Source of the DNA: Bacillota bacterium
GTDB lineage: Bacteria > Bacillota > Clostridia > Tissierellales > Tissierellaceae
DNA: 33,095 nucleotides
Assembly (NCBI GenBank): GCA_023388495.1
Contig: JAEWGC010000040.1
Location: forward strand, 1 to 33,095
Direction of reading: 5' to 3'
Shown here: positions 7,351 through 16,728 of the stretch, piece by piece
Position numbering within the stretch: position 1 is the first letter of the stretch
Layout of the letters: each line of letters opens with the position of its first letter
Program-made: the position numbers and the translations under genes
The notes under the pieces: generated by a model
Databases searched by the model: none
Told to the model about the DNA's origin: nothing
What the model saw: only the letters and a program-made list of their open reading frames with translations

Positions 7351-9987
7351 ATGAAAAAGATGGGATTACATGAGATAAGAAAAGAGTTTTTAGACTTTTT
7401 TAGAGAAAAGGAACATTTAGTTGCACCTAGTTTTTCACTTGTGCCAAAGAACGATAAATCTTTACTATTGATTGGAGCAGGAATGGCACCGCTAAAAAAA
7501 TACTTTACAGGCGAACAAACTCCACCTAATAAAAGAATGGCAACATGCCAAAAATGTATTAGAACAGGGGATATTGATAATGTAGGTAAAACAGATAGAC
7601 ATGCTACGTTCTTTGAAATGCTAGGGAACTTTTCCTTTGGAGACTATTTTAAGAAGGAAGCTACAGCTTGGGCTTGGGAATTCTTGACTGAAAGAATGGG
7701 AATAAAAGAAGAGGATTTATGGGTAACAATTTATTTAGAAGATGATGAAGCATTTGAAATATGGAATAAGGAAGTTGGAGTCCCATCTGAAAGAATTGTA
7801 AGACTAGGTAAGGAAGATAATTTCTGGGAGCTAGAAGTTGGACCATCAGGCCCATGCTCAGAAATATATGTTGATAGAGGAGAAAAACACGGTTGCGGCT
7901 CTCCTAATTGTAAGCCAGGCTGTGAGTGTGATAGATTTATTGAAGTTTGGAACTTAGTATTTACTCAATTTGATAAGGATGAAGATGGAGTTTATCATCC
8001 ACTACCAAATCCCAATATAGATACAGGTATGGGACTAGAAAGAATTACTTGTGTAATGGAAGGAACAAAAACCATATTTGATACAGCAGTAGTTAGAGAA
8101 ATCATAAAAAAAGTAGAGGAAGTTGCTAATGTTTCCTATGGTACTGACCCTAAGAAGGATATTTCCATAAGGGTAATTTCTGACCATAGTAGAGCTATGA
8201 CATTCCTAGTTTCTGACGGAGTACTGCCCAGTAATGAGGGAAGAGGATATGTTTTAAGAAGACTAATTCGTAGAGCCGCAAGACATGGTAAACTTCTTGG
8301 TATAGAGGAAGGTTTTTTAAGCCAAGTTGTTGATGTTGTAATTAATTCATGGCAAGTAGAGTATTCTGAGCTAAAGACAAGGGAAGATCATATTAAGAAA
8401 ATAATTAAGGCAGAAGAAGATAAATTCCAAGAAACTATCCACCAAGGAATTTCTATTCTAGAAGAATATATAGATGAGATTAAGAAGAATAATGAGACTA
8501 CATTAGGTGGAGAAAAAGCATTTAAATTATATGATACCTATGGATTCCCTCTAGATTTGACAAAAGAAATTCTTGAAGAAAGAAATCTAAAGGTAGATGA
8601 AGATAGTTTCAATCTTAATATGGAAGAACAAAGAAATAGAGCAAGACGTGCTAGAGATGAGGGTGATAGCGGCTGGTCAGCAGGTAGTGACAAAGATTTG
8701 TTTGAAGGCTTAGATACTATTTTCAGAGGCTATGAAAAAACTAATATTGTAGCCGAAATAACAGGATTATTTGCTAACAACGAGAAAGTACTAGAGTTAA
8801 ACTCAGAGGAAGAAGGAATTATTATATTAAATGAATCACCTTTCTATGGAGAATCTGGTGGTCAAGTGGGAGATACAGGAATTATAGAAAGCTCCGACTT
8901 TAAGGCTATGGTTCTAGATACTAAACATTCTAAGGGAGATCATTTAATTCATATAGTAAAGATTATAGATGGTACAGCTAAGGTTGGAGATAAGGTAATA
9001 GCTTCTGTAGACGACAATAGAAGAAACTCCATTAGAAGAAATCACTCTGCTACTCACCTACTTCATAGAGCTTTAAAAGATGTATTAGGAGAACACGTAA
9101 ATCAAGCAGGTTCTGTTGTTATGCCAAATAGACTTAGATTTGACTTTACTCATTTTGAAGCTGTAACACCAGATGAATTAAAGAAAATAGAATCAATAGT
9201 TAATTCCAAGATACTTGAAGCTTTAGAAGTAGTTACAATAGAGACTTCACTTAAAAATGCTCAAGAAATGGGCGTAGTAGGATTATTTGAAGATAAATAT
9301 AAGGATGATGTTAGAGTATTAAAGATGGGTGAATATTCTAGAGAGCTTTGTGGTGGAACCCACGTTGCAAATACAGGAAATATTGGGCTCTTTAAAATAC
9401 TTTCAGAATCAAGTATTGCATCTGGGGTTAGAAGAATAGAGGCAATAACTGGGGAAGGCGTTTATGAATATTTAAATCATATGGAAGAAAATATTGATGA
9501 GTTGTCAAGTATATTAAAGACAAATAAAAACAATATAATGGATAAAGTTAAATCCTTAGCTGAAGAGTTGAAGGAAAAGGAAAAAGAAATTGAAAGCCTT
9601 AAATCAAAAATGGCTTCATCTGTAGCTGATGAAGTATTGTCATCAAAGGTTGAAGTAGAAGGTATATCTCTAATTACTTCTAAAGTAGATAATTTAGATA
9701 TGAACTCTTTAAGAAACCTAGGTGATGAAATAAGAAACAGACTAGGATCAGGTGTTGTAGTCCTTGCAAGTATAAAGGATGATAAGCCTTCCTTTGTTGG
9801 TATGGTAACTAAGGATATTGTAGAGAAAGGTATCCATGCAGGAAATATTATAAAAGAAGTAGCTATGAGAACTGGTGGCGGTGGCGGCGGAAGACCAGAT
9901 ATGGCTCAAGCTGGGGGTAAAGATACTACTAAGGTAGACGAAGCCCTTTCCGTTGTTCAAGATTTAATCCGAACACAAATAAAATAA
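7351..9987 (+). CDS. alaS: Alanyl-tRNA synthetase
   Basis: An 878-aa class II synthetase that charges tRNA-Ala. It has the N-terminal catalytic domain (EIRKEFLDFF, APLKKYFTGEQTPPNKR, DTGMGLERI), the editing domain with HxxxH (RNHSATHLLHRAL) and CGGTHV, and a C-terminal DHHA1-type domain ending in the glycine-rich GGGGGGRPDMAQAGG. A metal-binding Cys cluster (HGCGSPNCKPGCECD) sits in the first domain. The ATG at 7351 lies 8 nt after GGAGAGG; the in-frame GTG at 7342 overlaps that site. It has its own promoter and leader, and a strong terminator follows. Confidence 0.97.
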   Translation: MKKMGLHEIRKEFLDFFREKEHLVAPSFSLVPKNDKSLLLIGAGMAPLKKYFTGEQTPPNKRMATCQKCIRTGDIDNVGKTDRHATFFEMLGNFSFGDYFKKEATAWAWEFLTERMGIKEEDLWVTIYLEDDEAFEIWNKEVGVPSERIVRLGKEDNFWELEVGPSGPCSEIYVDRGEKHGCGSPNCKPGCECDRFIEVWNLVFTQFDKDEDGVYHPLPNPNIDTGMGLERITCVMEGTKTIFDTAVVREIIKKVEEVANVSYGTDPKKDISIRVISDHSRAMTFLVSDGVLPSNEGRGYVLRRLIRRAARHGKLLGIEEGFLSQVVDVVINSWQVEYSELKTREDHIKKIIKAEEDKFQETIHQGISILEEYIDEIKKNNETTLGGEKAFKLYDTYGFPLDLTKEILEERNLKVDEDSFNLNMEEQRNRARRARDEGDSGWSAGSDKDLFEGLDTIFRGYEKTNIVAEITGLFANNEKVLELNSEEEGIIILNESPFYGESGGQVGDTGIIESSDFKAMVLDTKHSKGDHLIHIVKIIDGTAKVGDKVIASVDDNRRNSIRRNHSATHLLHRALKDVLGEHVNQAGSVVMPNRLRFDFTHFEAVTPDELKKIESIVNSKILEALEVVTIETSLKNAQEMGVVGLFEDKYKDDVRVLKMGEYSRELCGGTHVANTGNIGLFKILSESSIASGVRRIEAITGEGVYEYLNHMEENIDELSSILKTNKNNIMDKVKSLAEELKEKEKEIESLKSKMASSVADEVLSSKVEVEGISLITSKVDNLDMNSLRNLGDEIRNRLGSGVVVLASIKDDKPSFVGMVTKDIVEKGIHAGNIIKEVAMRTGGGGGGRPDMAQAGGKDTTKVDEALSVVQDLIRTQIK

Positions 9988-10000
9988 TATATTAATGGGA

Positions 10001-10033
10001 ATAAATATTAGCCAGTGGCTAATATTTATTTCT
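10001..10033 (+). terminator. Intrinsic terminator of alaS
   Basis: A perfect 13-bp stem (ATAAATATTAGCC at 10001-10013 and its complement at 10017-10029) with a 3-nt loop runs into a T-rich tail. Confidence 0.85.
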
Positions 10034-10050
10034 TATCTATTGGAAATATA

Positions 10051-10063
10051 TGATATAATATCA
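10051..10063 (+). promoter_or_regulatory. Extended -10 promoter of the ireB unit with palindrome
   Basis: TGATATAAT is an extended -10 (TGnTATAAT, TATAAT at 10054-10059) with no good -35. It lies within the perfect palindrome TGATATAATATCA, which could also bind a regulator. The ireB ribosome site follows. Confidence 0.55.
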
Positions 10064-10083
10064 GTATATTGGGGGGTGTTTAT

Positions 10084-10344
10084 GTGAATAATAAATTTAA
10101 TGAAACCATGAAATTTGAACCACCAAAAGAAAATGTTGAATCTATTGAAGATATAATATTATCAGTATTTTCTTCTTTGGAGGAGAAGGGTTATGATCCA
10201 ATTAATCAGATAATTGGATATATATTATCAGGAGATCCAACATATATAACGAGTCACAATAATGCAAGATCTACTATATGTCGTATAGAGAGAGATGAAC
10301 TATTAGAAGAACTGTTAAAGTCTTATTTAGACAACAAAAGATAA
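10084..10344 (+). CDS. ireB: IreB family regulatory phosphoprotein
   Basis: An 86-aa protein of the IreB family (formerly DUF965, Bacillus YrzL). Conserved stretches are IIGYILSGDPTYITSH and RSTICRIERDELLEELLKSYL. In Enterococcus the protein is phosphorylated on N-terminal threonines by the PASTA kinase IreK and modulates envelope-stress resistance; here a threonine lies near residue 8. The start is a GTG at 10084 placed 5-6 nt after GGGGGGTG. An ATG two bases earlier meets a stop at once. The alaS-ireB adjacency is classic for Firmicutes. Confidence 0.9.
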   Translation: MNNKFNETMKFEPPKENVESIEDIILSVFSSLEEKGYDPINQIIGYILSGDPTYITSHNNARSTICRIERDELLEELLKSYLDNKR

Positions 10345-10361
10345 GATGAGGGAGAATTAAT

Positions 10362-12404
10362 TTGAAGCTAAGAAGAATTTTATTGTTTATTCTATTATTT
10401 ACTTTATTGATACCTATTACATCCTATGGAGCTGGAAGTAACCCAAAGGTATATCTTATAGTCATAAATAAATTAACTTTAAAAGATATAGAATCTATGG
10501 AAAACTTAAAAAGAGTTGCAGAAGAAGGCAGTATTGGTCTTATGAACACTAGAGGTATATCAGGATATACTGGTGCGGAAAGCTTTGTTACAATGAACGC
10601 TTCTAGAAAGGCCTATTGTAACTATGATAGCATTGATTTTGGAACTAGAGATATAGACGGCTCCATTGTAAATAGTTCTCTTAATAGGTTAATTAATTTA
10701 AATAAGAATAACAATTATTCCCCTTATATAGGTGCTATAGGGGATAATCTTCATAATGTGGGGCTAAAAACAGCAATATATGGTAATAGTGATTTGATAA
10801 ATATGCCATTAAAAATTTCAGCCTTGATTCCTATGGATTCCAGTGGTTTAATTGATTATGGCAATATAGACAATATAACTGTAGAGGAAAAAGACTATCC
10901 TTTCATTATAAAAACTGACTATACAAAGCTTGTAGATGAAATAACATTAAGCCCCGCAGATTTTATTGTGGGAGATACGGGTGATTTAGATAGGATATAT
11001 AGGTATAGTGAATTTTTATCTGATGATGAAAAAGAGAGAATTAGAGAGAAAATCCTATTAGATATAGACAATTTTATTGGAAGCTTAATCCCTAGATTAC
11101 AGTCAAATTCATTACTCATTATCACAAGTCCCAATAGTGGAGATGCAAACTTTGAAGGTAGTAGATTATCTCCAATAATACTTTGGGGTAGTGGTATTGG
11201 GGAAGGAATCCTAATATCTGCAACTACGGAGAGGGAGAGTATAGTTGCAAATATAGATATAGGCCCTACTATTATGAAATTTTTAGGTGCACCTATGGAC
11301 AATATGTCAGGTAGTCCTATAGAATCAATAAGAAAAAATATAAGTATAGGAAATATAGAAGAACATAATCAACAAATAAATACTGTTTCTAGAGTAAGGT
11401 TTAATACCTTATATTATTATGGAATGTTTTCTATAGTTGTAATGGCTTTAGCTGGCAGTCTCCTTTTGGGAAAAATAAAACTCTTAAGTCCTATGAAGGA
11501 TGTGGTTAAGGTCTTATTTGCAATGGTTATAAATCTGCCAAATATCTTTATTTTAGTTTCTATATTTAAGCCGGGAGAAATTATTAGCTTTGTTTTTATA
11601 TTGCTTAGTTTAATAATATTATCTCTATTTGTTTTATGGATAACTAAAGAAAGTAAAAACCAAACCATGTATATTGCTAGTATTTCTATATTTTTGGTGA
11701 TTCTAGATTTAGTACTAGGAGGAAGTATTAGTAGATATTCAGTTTTATCCCATGACCCTATAATCGGGGCAAGATACTATGGGATAGGAAATGAAATGGC
11801 TGGTTTATTTCTTGGAGCCATAACCATATTTTCAATTGAACACCTAAAGAAGAATAAGAAGAGTATATTTTTATTATTTTTGTTTGTTATATCAATAGTA
11901 TTAGTAGGACATCCTCATTACGGAGCTAATGTAGGAGGTACCATGGCATTTTTGATAGCTACGATTTTTTATATTATGGAGATATTTGATAAAGGCTTAA
12001 ATATAAAAAGAATGTTTTTCATGGGAATATTAATTGTAGCCTTTATTTCCATAATGGGGTATATAGATATTAAATTTAATCCAAATACAACACATTTAGG
12101 CAATGCAATATTGCTTATTAAAAATAGTGGCTTAAATTATTTGAGACAAATAGTACTTAGAAAATTACTTATGAATATAAAGCTAATAGGCAATTCTTTT
12201 TGGACCTATTTATTGCTGTTGCATATAGCTTTACATGCTTTAATATTTCATTTTAAGAAAATTAACAATAGGATTATGATTGCTGCCGTAGCAGGACTTT
12301 CTGGAGCCCTTGGAGGATTTCTGCTTAATGATTCAGGGCTTATTCTTGCAGCATTATGTATGAACTTAATTACGTCAGGATTATATTTACAATTTATAGA
12401 GTAA
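10362..12404 (+). CDS. Membrane protein with extracellular alkaline-phosphatase-like domain
   Basis: A 680-aa protein with a signal peptide (KLRRILLFILLFTLLIPITS), an extracellular region of about 300 residues, then about eight or more membrane helices from residue 345 to the end. The extracellular part resembles the alkaline phosphatase/sulfatase superfamily in layout (KVYLIVINKLT at the start; LLIITSPNSGDANF and IVANIDIGPTIMKFLG later), but I cannot identify a full metal-binding set, so activity is uncertain. It starts with TTG at 10362 after GAGGGAG. It follows ireB by 17 nt and precedes the reductase by 10 nt, so it is in the operon. Confidence 0.7.
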   Translation: MKLRRILLFILLFTLLIPITSYGAGSNPKVYLIVINKLTLKDIESMENLKRVAEEGSIGLMNTRGISGYTGAESFVTMNASRKAYCNYDSIDFGTRDIDGSIVNSSLNRLINLNKNNNYSPYIGAIGDNLHNVGLKTAIYGNSDLINMPLKISALIPMDSSGLIDYGNIDNITVEEKDYPFIIKTDYTKLVDEITLSPADFIVGDTGDLDRIYRYSEFLSDDEKERIREKILLDIDNFIGSLIPRLQSNSLLIITSPNSGDANFEGSRLSPIILWGSGIGEGILISATTERESIVANIDIGPTIMKFLGAPMDNMSGSPIESIRKNISIGNIEEHNQQINTVSRVRFNTLYYYGMFSIVVMALAGSLLLGKIKLLSPMKDVVKVLFAMVINLPNIFILVSIFKPGEIISFVFILLSLIILSLFVLWITKESKNQTMYIASISIFLVILDLVLGGSISRYSVLSHDPIIGARYYGIGNEMAGLFLGAITIFSIEHLKKNKKSIFLLFLFVISIVLVGHPHYGANVGGTMAFLIATIFYIMEIFDKGLNIKRMFFMGILIVAFISIMGYIDIKFNPNTTHLGNAILLIKNSGLNYLRQIVLRKLLMNIKLIGNSFWTYLLLLHIALHALIFHFKKINNRIMIAAVAGLSGALGGFLLNDSGLILAALCMNLITSGLYLQFIE

Positions 12405-12414
12405 GGTGAAATGA

Positions 12415-13362
12415 TTGGATAGAATTAAATTAGGAAATACAGATATTGAAGTATCAAAGATTTGTTTTGGATCACTTACAATGACTCCCTTTCAAGCAAA
12501 TTTAACTGTTGAAGAGGGAGCCTATCTTATAGAATACGCCTATGATAAAGGGATTAACTTTATTGATACGGCGGAGATTTATGAGAATTATAAGTATATA
12601 AAAACTGCATTAAAGGGTATAAAAAGAGAAGATTATCATATAGCTACAAAGACATATGCCTATACAAAGGAAATGGCAAAGGATAGTCTAGACTTGGCTT
12701 TGAAAGAACTTGATACAGATTATATAGATATATTTTTGTTGCATGAGCAGGAAAGTATTCATACTGTAAGAGGTCATTTTGAAGCAATAGAATATTTTTT
12801 AAGGGCAAAGGAAGAAGGTAAGATTAGAGCTCTTGGAATATCCACTCATCGAATATCAGGTGCCTTAGCAGTAAAGGAAGTAAAGGAACTGGAAATAATT
12901 CATCCTATAATAAACAAATATGGCATCGGCATACAAGATGGAAATGTGGAAGAAATGCTAAAGGAAATTCAGGAAATACATGAAATGGGAAAAGGTATTT
13001 ATGCAATGAAGCCTTTAGGTGGAGGACATCTCATAAAGGAAGTAGAATCAGCCTTTAACTTTGTAAAATCTATTCCATTTATTCATTCCATTGCTATTGG
13101 AATGCAATCAACAGACGAAATAGATGCTAATATAAATTTATTAGAAAAGGGTCATATACCTGAAGAGTTAAAGAATAAACTAATAAATAAAAAAAGAAAA
13201 TTAATAGTTGCAGATTATTGCTTAGGCTGTGGTAATTGCGTGAAAAGGTGTAAACAGCATGGAATAGAAGTAATAGATGGGATAGCTACGCCAAATGAAA
13301 AATGTATTTTATGTGGATATTGTGCAAAAGTTTGTCCAGAGTTTTGTATAAAAGTAATTTAA
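12415..13362 (+). CDS. Aldo/keto reductase with C-terminal 4Fe-4S ferredoxin domain
   Basis: A 315-aa protein with a TIM-barrel aldo/keto reductase domain (residues 1-255) carrying the catalytic tetrad D51, Y56, K79 and H110 (INFIDTAEIYENY, ATKTYAYT, IDIFLLHEQE). The C-terminal 50 residues hold two cysteine clusters, CLGCGNCVKRC and CILCGYCAKVCPEFC, typical of a bacterial ferredoxin-like domain with two 4Fe-4S clusters. Such fusions are common in anaerobes; the substrate is unknown. The start is TTG at 12415, since the nearby ATG stops after three codons. It sits within the ireB-ruvX operon, replacing nothing obvious. Confidence 0.88.
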   Translation: MDRIKLGNTDIEVSKICFGSLTMTPFQANLTVEEGAYLIEYAYDKGINFIDTAEIYENYKYIKTALKGIKREDYHIATKTYAYTKEMAKDSLDLALKELDTDYIDIFLLHEQESIHTVRGHFEAIEYFLRAKEEGKIRALGISTHRISGALAVKEVKELEIIHPIINKYGIGIQDGNVEEMLKEIQEIHEMGKGIYAMKPLGGGHLIKEVESAFNFVKSIPFIHSIAIGMQSTDEIDANINLLEKGHIPEELKNKLINKKRKLIVADYCLGCGNCVKRCKQHGIEVIDGIATPNEKCILCGYCAKVCPEFCIKVI

Positions 13363-13376
13363 TATAGGAGTGAATA

Positions 13377-13799
13377 ATGGAAAGAATAATGGGGTTAGAC
13401 GTAGGAGATAGGACTATAGGTGTTTCCGTATCTGATTTATTGCAGATGACTGCTCAAGGAATAACAACTATAAAAAGAGAATCCAAAGAAAAGGATTATA
13501 AAGCTTTAGAAGAAATTATTAATGAATATAATATTAAAAAGGTAGTAGTAGGATTACCAAAAAATATGAATGGAACCTTGGGGCCTCAAGGGGAAAAAAC
13601 CATGAAGTTCGCAGAAAAACTTAAGAATAAATATAAGGTAGAAATCATATACGAAGATGAAAGATTAACGACTATGGCTGCAGAAAAGCTCCTTATATCA
13701 GGCGATGTTAGAAGAGAAAAGAGAAAGGATGTAATAGATAAGGTAGCAGCTACATTTATTTTACAATCCTATTTAGACAGGAAAGGCAGGGGTTTATAA
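13377..13799 (+). CDS. ruvX: Holliday junction resolvase-like protein RuvX/YqgF
   Basis: A 140-aa RNase H-fold protein with the family motifs IMGLDVGDRTIGVSVSD (first acidic residue), VVVGLPKNMNGTLGPQ, and the later acidic cluster in YEDERLTTMAAE. Members act in pre-16S rRNA 5' processing and have been proposed as Holliday junction resolvases. Normal length. The ATG follows TAGGAGTG. Its stop TAA overlaps the next ATG by one base (TAATG), so translation is coupled. Confidence 0.93.
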   Translation: MERIMGLDVGDRTIGVSVSDLLQMTAQGITTIKRESKEKDYKALEEIINEYNIKKVVVGLPKNMNGTLGPQGEKTMKFAEKLKNKYKVEIIYEDERLTTMAAEKLLISGDVRREKRKDVIDKVAATFILQSYLDRKGRGL

Positions 13800-14050
13800 T
13801 GAAAGAAAGAATAATTTTATTAGATGAGTTAGGGAAAGAGCAGGAATTTGTGATTTTAGCTACCTTTGGGTTAGATGATGAAGATTACGCGGCTCTTATG
13901 CCAGCAGATGATATAGAAAGCCCTACCTATATTTTAAGAATGGAAAGAGACGAGGATGGGGAATTACTTTTAGCTGGTATTGATGATGATGAAGAATTAC
14001 AAGATGCAATAGAGGCCTATGAAGAAATGCAGAAAGAAAATCTTCAGTAG
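13799..14050 (+). CDS. DUF1292 protein (YrzB-like)
   Basis: An 83-aa strongly acidic protein matching DUF1292: IILLDELGKEQEFVILATF, then an acidic tail (DDDEELQDAIEAYEEM). It is the counterpart of Bacillus YrzB, which follows ruvX in the same order. The biochemical role is unknown. The start overlaps the ruvX stop. Confidence 0.88.
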   Translation: MKERIILLDELGKEQEFVILATFGLDDEDYAALMPADDIESPTYILRMERDEDGELLLAGIDDDEELQDAIEAYEEMQKENLQ

Positions 14051-14079
14051 TTGACAAAGATGGAAAATAGTAGTATTGT
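14051..14079 (+). promoter_or_regulatory. Likely promoter of the fur-family gene
   Basis: TTGACA (14051-14056) immediately after the DUF1292 stop, 17 nt, TATTGT (14074-14079). A separate TATAAT at 14091 lacks a -35 at proper distance. The AT-rich dyad near 14085-14096 could be a Fur/PerR-type site, but the match is weak. Confidence 0.45.
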
Positions 14080-14107
14080 TATCTTAGTATTATAATCGGG
14101 TGAAAAA

Positions 14108-14539
14108 ATGGATATTAATATAATTAAAGGGAAACTTCAAGAAGAAGGATATAAACTTACAACTCAAAGAAGAGCCATATTAAAAGCTATAGTAGATAAC
14201 CATGAAGGACATTTAAGCTGTGATGAAATATACAATATTGTAAAAAAGGAATACCCAGATTTAGGTATTGCCACTGTATATAGAACTCTACAGTTATTTG
14301 AAAAACTTGACATAGTCTGCAAGCTAAACTTTGATGATGGATGCAGTAGGTACGAGTTAAGTGCAGGTTCGGAAGGCCACCATCACCATCATTTAATTTG
14401 TTTAAAATGTGGTAAGGTTACTGAGGTAAAGCTTGATTTGTTAGAGGCTTTAGAAGAGGAAATTGAAGGTGAGGGTCAATTTACTATAGTAGATCATAAT
14501 GTAAAGTTTTATGGATATTGTAATGAGTGTAAAAAATAA
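14108..14539 (+). CDS. Fur-family metal- or peroxide-responsive regulator
   Basis: A 143-aa Fur superfamily protein: winged helix at the N-terminus (YKLTTQRRAILKAI, IATVYRTLQLFEKL), a histidine run (GHHHHHLIC), and two CxxC zinc motifs (CLKCG and CNEC). This architecture fits Fur, PerR or Zur; the residues that separate these groups cannot be judged safely by eye. No catalase or iron-transport gene is adjacent. RBS GGGTG lies 5 nt before the ATG. It is monocistronic, with a terminator overlapping its stop. Confidence 0.88.
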   Translation: MDINIIKGKLQEEGYKLTTQRRAILKAIVDNHEGHLSCDEIYNIVKKEYPDLGIATVYRTLQLFEKLDIVCKLNFDDGCSRYELSAGSEGHHHHHLICLKCGKVTEVKLDLLEALEEEIEGEGQFTIVDHNVKFYGYCNECKK

Positions 14540-14562
14540 ATCCCTAAGGGGATTTATTTTTT
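14531..14562 (+). terminator. Intrinsic terminator of the fur-family gene
   Basis: A 14-bp perfect stem (14531-14544 and 14549-14562) with loop TAAG; it contains the stop codon in its 5' arm and ends in six T. Confidence 0.88.
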
Positions 14563-14636
14563 GAGCAAATATTTATTTTATAAGATTATAAACTGAATAA
14601 AGTGGGAAAAATAAGAGGAAAAAGAGGAGTGATTAG

Positions 14637-16298
14637 GTGCGAAAACCAAATAAAATTAAAATCATTCCCCTAGGTGGTCTAGGGGAAGTAGGGAAAAACA
14701 TTACGGTTATTGAATATAAAGATGATATTATATTAATAGACTGCGGGATGACTTTTCCAGAGGACGAGATGTTGGGAATAGATGTTGTTATCCCGGATAT
14801 AACCTATTTATTAAAGAATAAGGATAAAATAAGAGGTATAGTATTAACTCATGGACATGAGGACCATATTGGGGCGCTTCCTTATGTTTTAGCAAAGTTA
14901 AACTTACCTATTTATGGAACTAAGCTAACATTGGGGTTAGTTGAGACTAAGCTTAAGGAACATAGATTGGAAAATGTAAGCTTAAATGTTGTAAGACATG
15001 GGGAGACAATACAATTAGGATCTCTAGATGTTGAATTTATTAAAACTGGTCATAGTATACCAGATAGTGCGGCTTTAGCAATACACAGTCCAGTAGGAAC
15101 AATAGTCCATACTGGTGACTTTAAGATAGACTTTACTCCAATAGATGGAGATGTCATAGATTTAAATCGTTTTGCAGAGCTTGGCAATAAGGGAGTATTA
15201 GTTCTTATGGCTGATAGCACTAATGCAGAAAGACCAGGATACACTATGAGCGAAAGAACTGTAGGTAATACCTTCAGGGATATATTTGCAAATCATAGAA
15301 ATAGAATAATAGTTGCAACCTTTGCTTCTAATGTTCATAGGATTCAACAGATAATCAATGCTTCTGAGCAAAATAATAGAAAGATAGTTTTATCTGGTAG
15401 GTCAATGCTTAATACTATTGGAGTAGCCCTTGAATTAGGTTACCTTCATATTCAAGAAGGAACATTAATAGATATCAATGATATGAATAAATATCCAAGC
15501 AATGAAATAACTATTATCACTACTGGTAGCCAGGGAGAGCCTATGTCAGCCCTATCTAGGATTGCATCAGGAGAGCATAAGAAGATAGAAATCCATCCTG
15601 AGGACCTAGTAATAATATCTGCTACACCAATACCAGGTAATGAGAAGACAGTTTCAAAGGTAATAAATAACTTAGTAGAAAGTGGAACAAAGGTTATATT
15701 TGAAGCTTTAGCCGATGTCCATGTTTCAGGTCACGCATGTCAGGAAGAATTAAAGCTAATACACACTTTAGTTAAACCAAAGTATTTTATACCTGTCCAT
15801 GGAGAATACAGACATTTAAAGAAGCACGCAGAAATAGCTGAATCATTGGGATTGCCTCAAGAAAATATATTTATTTTAGAAAATGGAAGAGTTATAGAAT
15901 TTACTAAGGATTCTGTTGAGGTAAATGGAACTGTATCAGCAGGAAATATTTTAGTTGACGGCTTAGGAGTCGGTGATGTTGGAAACATTGTTCTTAGAGA
16001 TAGAAAGCATCTATCTGAGGATGGGCTAATAGTTATAGTAGTTACCATAAGTAAAAAGGATGGAACTATCTTAGCAGGACCTGATATTATATCTAGAGGT
16101 TTTGTATATGTAAGAGAATCAGAAGACCTTATGGAAGAATCTAGAAATATAATAAAAGCAGTGCTTGCCGAATGTGAACAAAAGAAGATAACTGATTGGG
16201 CAACATTAAAATCTAATATGAGAGATACTTTAAGAAATCACTTATATGGTAAGATAAAGAGGAATCCAATGATTTTACCAATAATAATGGAAGTTTAA
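14637..16298 (+). CDS. rnj: Ribonuclease J
   Basis: A 553-aa metallo-beta-lactamase/beta-CASP nuclease for mRNA decay and rRNA maturation (endonuclease and 5'-to-3' exonuclease). The metal site THGHEDHIG spans H72-H77, and beta-CASP motifs follow (HTGDFKIDFTP, ADSTNAERPGYTMSE, VHVSGHACQEELK, PVHGEYRHLKKH). The C-terminal domain is complete. The start is a GTG at 14637, 7-8 nt after GAGGAG. A strong hairpin follows. It could be the rnjA or rnjB paralogue; I use the neutral symbol. Confidence 0.95.
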   Translation: MRKPNKIKIIPLGGLGEVGKNITVIEYKDDIILIDCGMTFPEDEMLGIDVVIPDITYLLKNKDKIRGIVLTHGHEDHIGALPYVLAKLNLPIYGTKLTLGLVETKLKEHRLENVSLNVVRHGETIQLGSLDVEFIKTGHSIPDSAALAIHSPVGTIVHTGDFKIDFTPIDGDVIDLNRFAELGNKGVLVLMADSTNAERPGYTMSERTVGNTFRDIFANHRNRIIVATFASNVHRIQQIINASEQNNRKIVLSGRSMLNTIGVALELGYLHIQEGTLIDINDMNKYPSNEITIITTGSQGEPMSALSRIASGEHKKIEIHPEDLVIISATPIPGNEKTVSKVINNLVESGTKVIFEALADVHVSGHACQEELKLIHTLVKPKYFIPVHGEYRHLKKHAEIAESLGLPQENIFILENGRVIEFTKDSVEVNGTVSAGNILVDGLGVGDVGNIVLRDRKHLSEDGLIVIVVTISKKDGTILAGPDIISRGFVYVRESEDLMEESRNIIKAVLAECEQKKITDWATLKSNMRDTLRNHLYGKIKRNPMILPIIMEV

Positions 16299-16302
16299 TA
16301 TG

Positions 16303-16333
16303 ATCCCTGGTATAGATTTATACCAGGGATTTT
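16303..16333 (+). terminator. Intrinsic terminator of rnj
   Basis: A 12-bp stem ATCCCTGGTATA (16303-16314) and its complement (16319-16330) with loop GATT; the T tail is short (TTT then GA). Confidence 0.75.
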
Positions 16334-16343
16334 GATATAATAA

Positions 16344-16392
16344 ATAAGGTGAACTTTGGTCATGTCATTTTGAGTGAAAAGAAGAACCTTAT
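16344..16392. repeat. Degenerate dispersed repeat-like unit
   Basis: Inverted arms ATAAGGT (16344-16350) and ACCTTAT (16386-16392) flank CATGTCATTTTGAGTGAAAA. The core resembles the TGTCATTCTGAGCGAAGCGAAGAATC-type sequence scattered through intergenic DNA of many bacteria, here mutated. This is pattern recognition from memory. Confidence 0.4.
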
Positions 16393-16428
16393 GTTTTAGT
16401 TATTACTTCATTAAAGGGGGCATAAAAT

Positions 16429-16728
16429 GTGGGCTTAAGATTAATTTTGTATTTAGGAATACTAGTATTAGGAGGGTTTATAGGGTATAAAGATAAAGTT
16501 AGTGAAAAACTACAGGCCAATCTAAATACTATACAAAATATCTGTTTACTTTTTTTATTGTTTGTAATGGGAATTACAGTTGGAATCAATAATGAGGTTA
16601 TATCAAATATATTTTCAATAGGGTTCAAGGCTGGAATTATATCTATTTTTACAGTTTCATTTAGTATAATATTCGTAAGATTAATCAGAAGATTTATAGT
16701 ATTGGAGTGTGATAAGATTGAGTCTTAA
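16429..16728 (+). CDS. LysO-like lysine exporter, N-terminal subunit
   Basis: A 99-aa membrane protein with three or four helices (LILYLGILVLGGFIGY, ICLLFLLFVMGITVGI, AGIISIFTVSFSIIFV). It matches the N-terminal third of LysO (DUF340), a lysine exporter that is a single chain of about 299 aa in E. coli. The start is a GTG at 16429 because the overlapping ATG one base earlier stops after three codons. The downstream gene overlaps its end and supplies the rest of the protein. Together they total about 297 aa. Confidence 0.75.
   Translation: MGLRLILYLGILVLGGFIGYKDKVSEKLQANLNTIQNICLLFLLFVMGITVGINNEVISNIFSIGFKAGIISIFTVSFSIIFVRLIRRFIVLECDKIES

Noticed and set aside
10919..11668. Minus-strand frames of 127 and 83 codons within the membrane phosphatase-fold gene
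   Set aside because: They are antisense shadows of a gene with a clear signal peptide and membrane helices.
14085..14100. Fur or PerR box before the fur-family gene
   Set aside because: The AT-rich dyad matches neither consensus well enough, and such dyads are common here by base composition.
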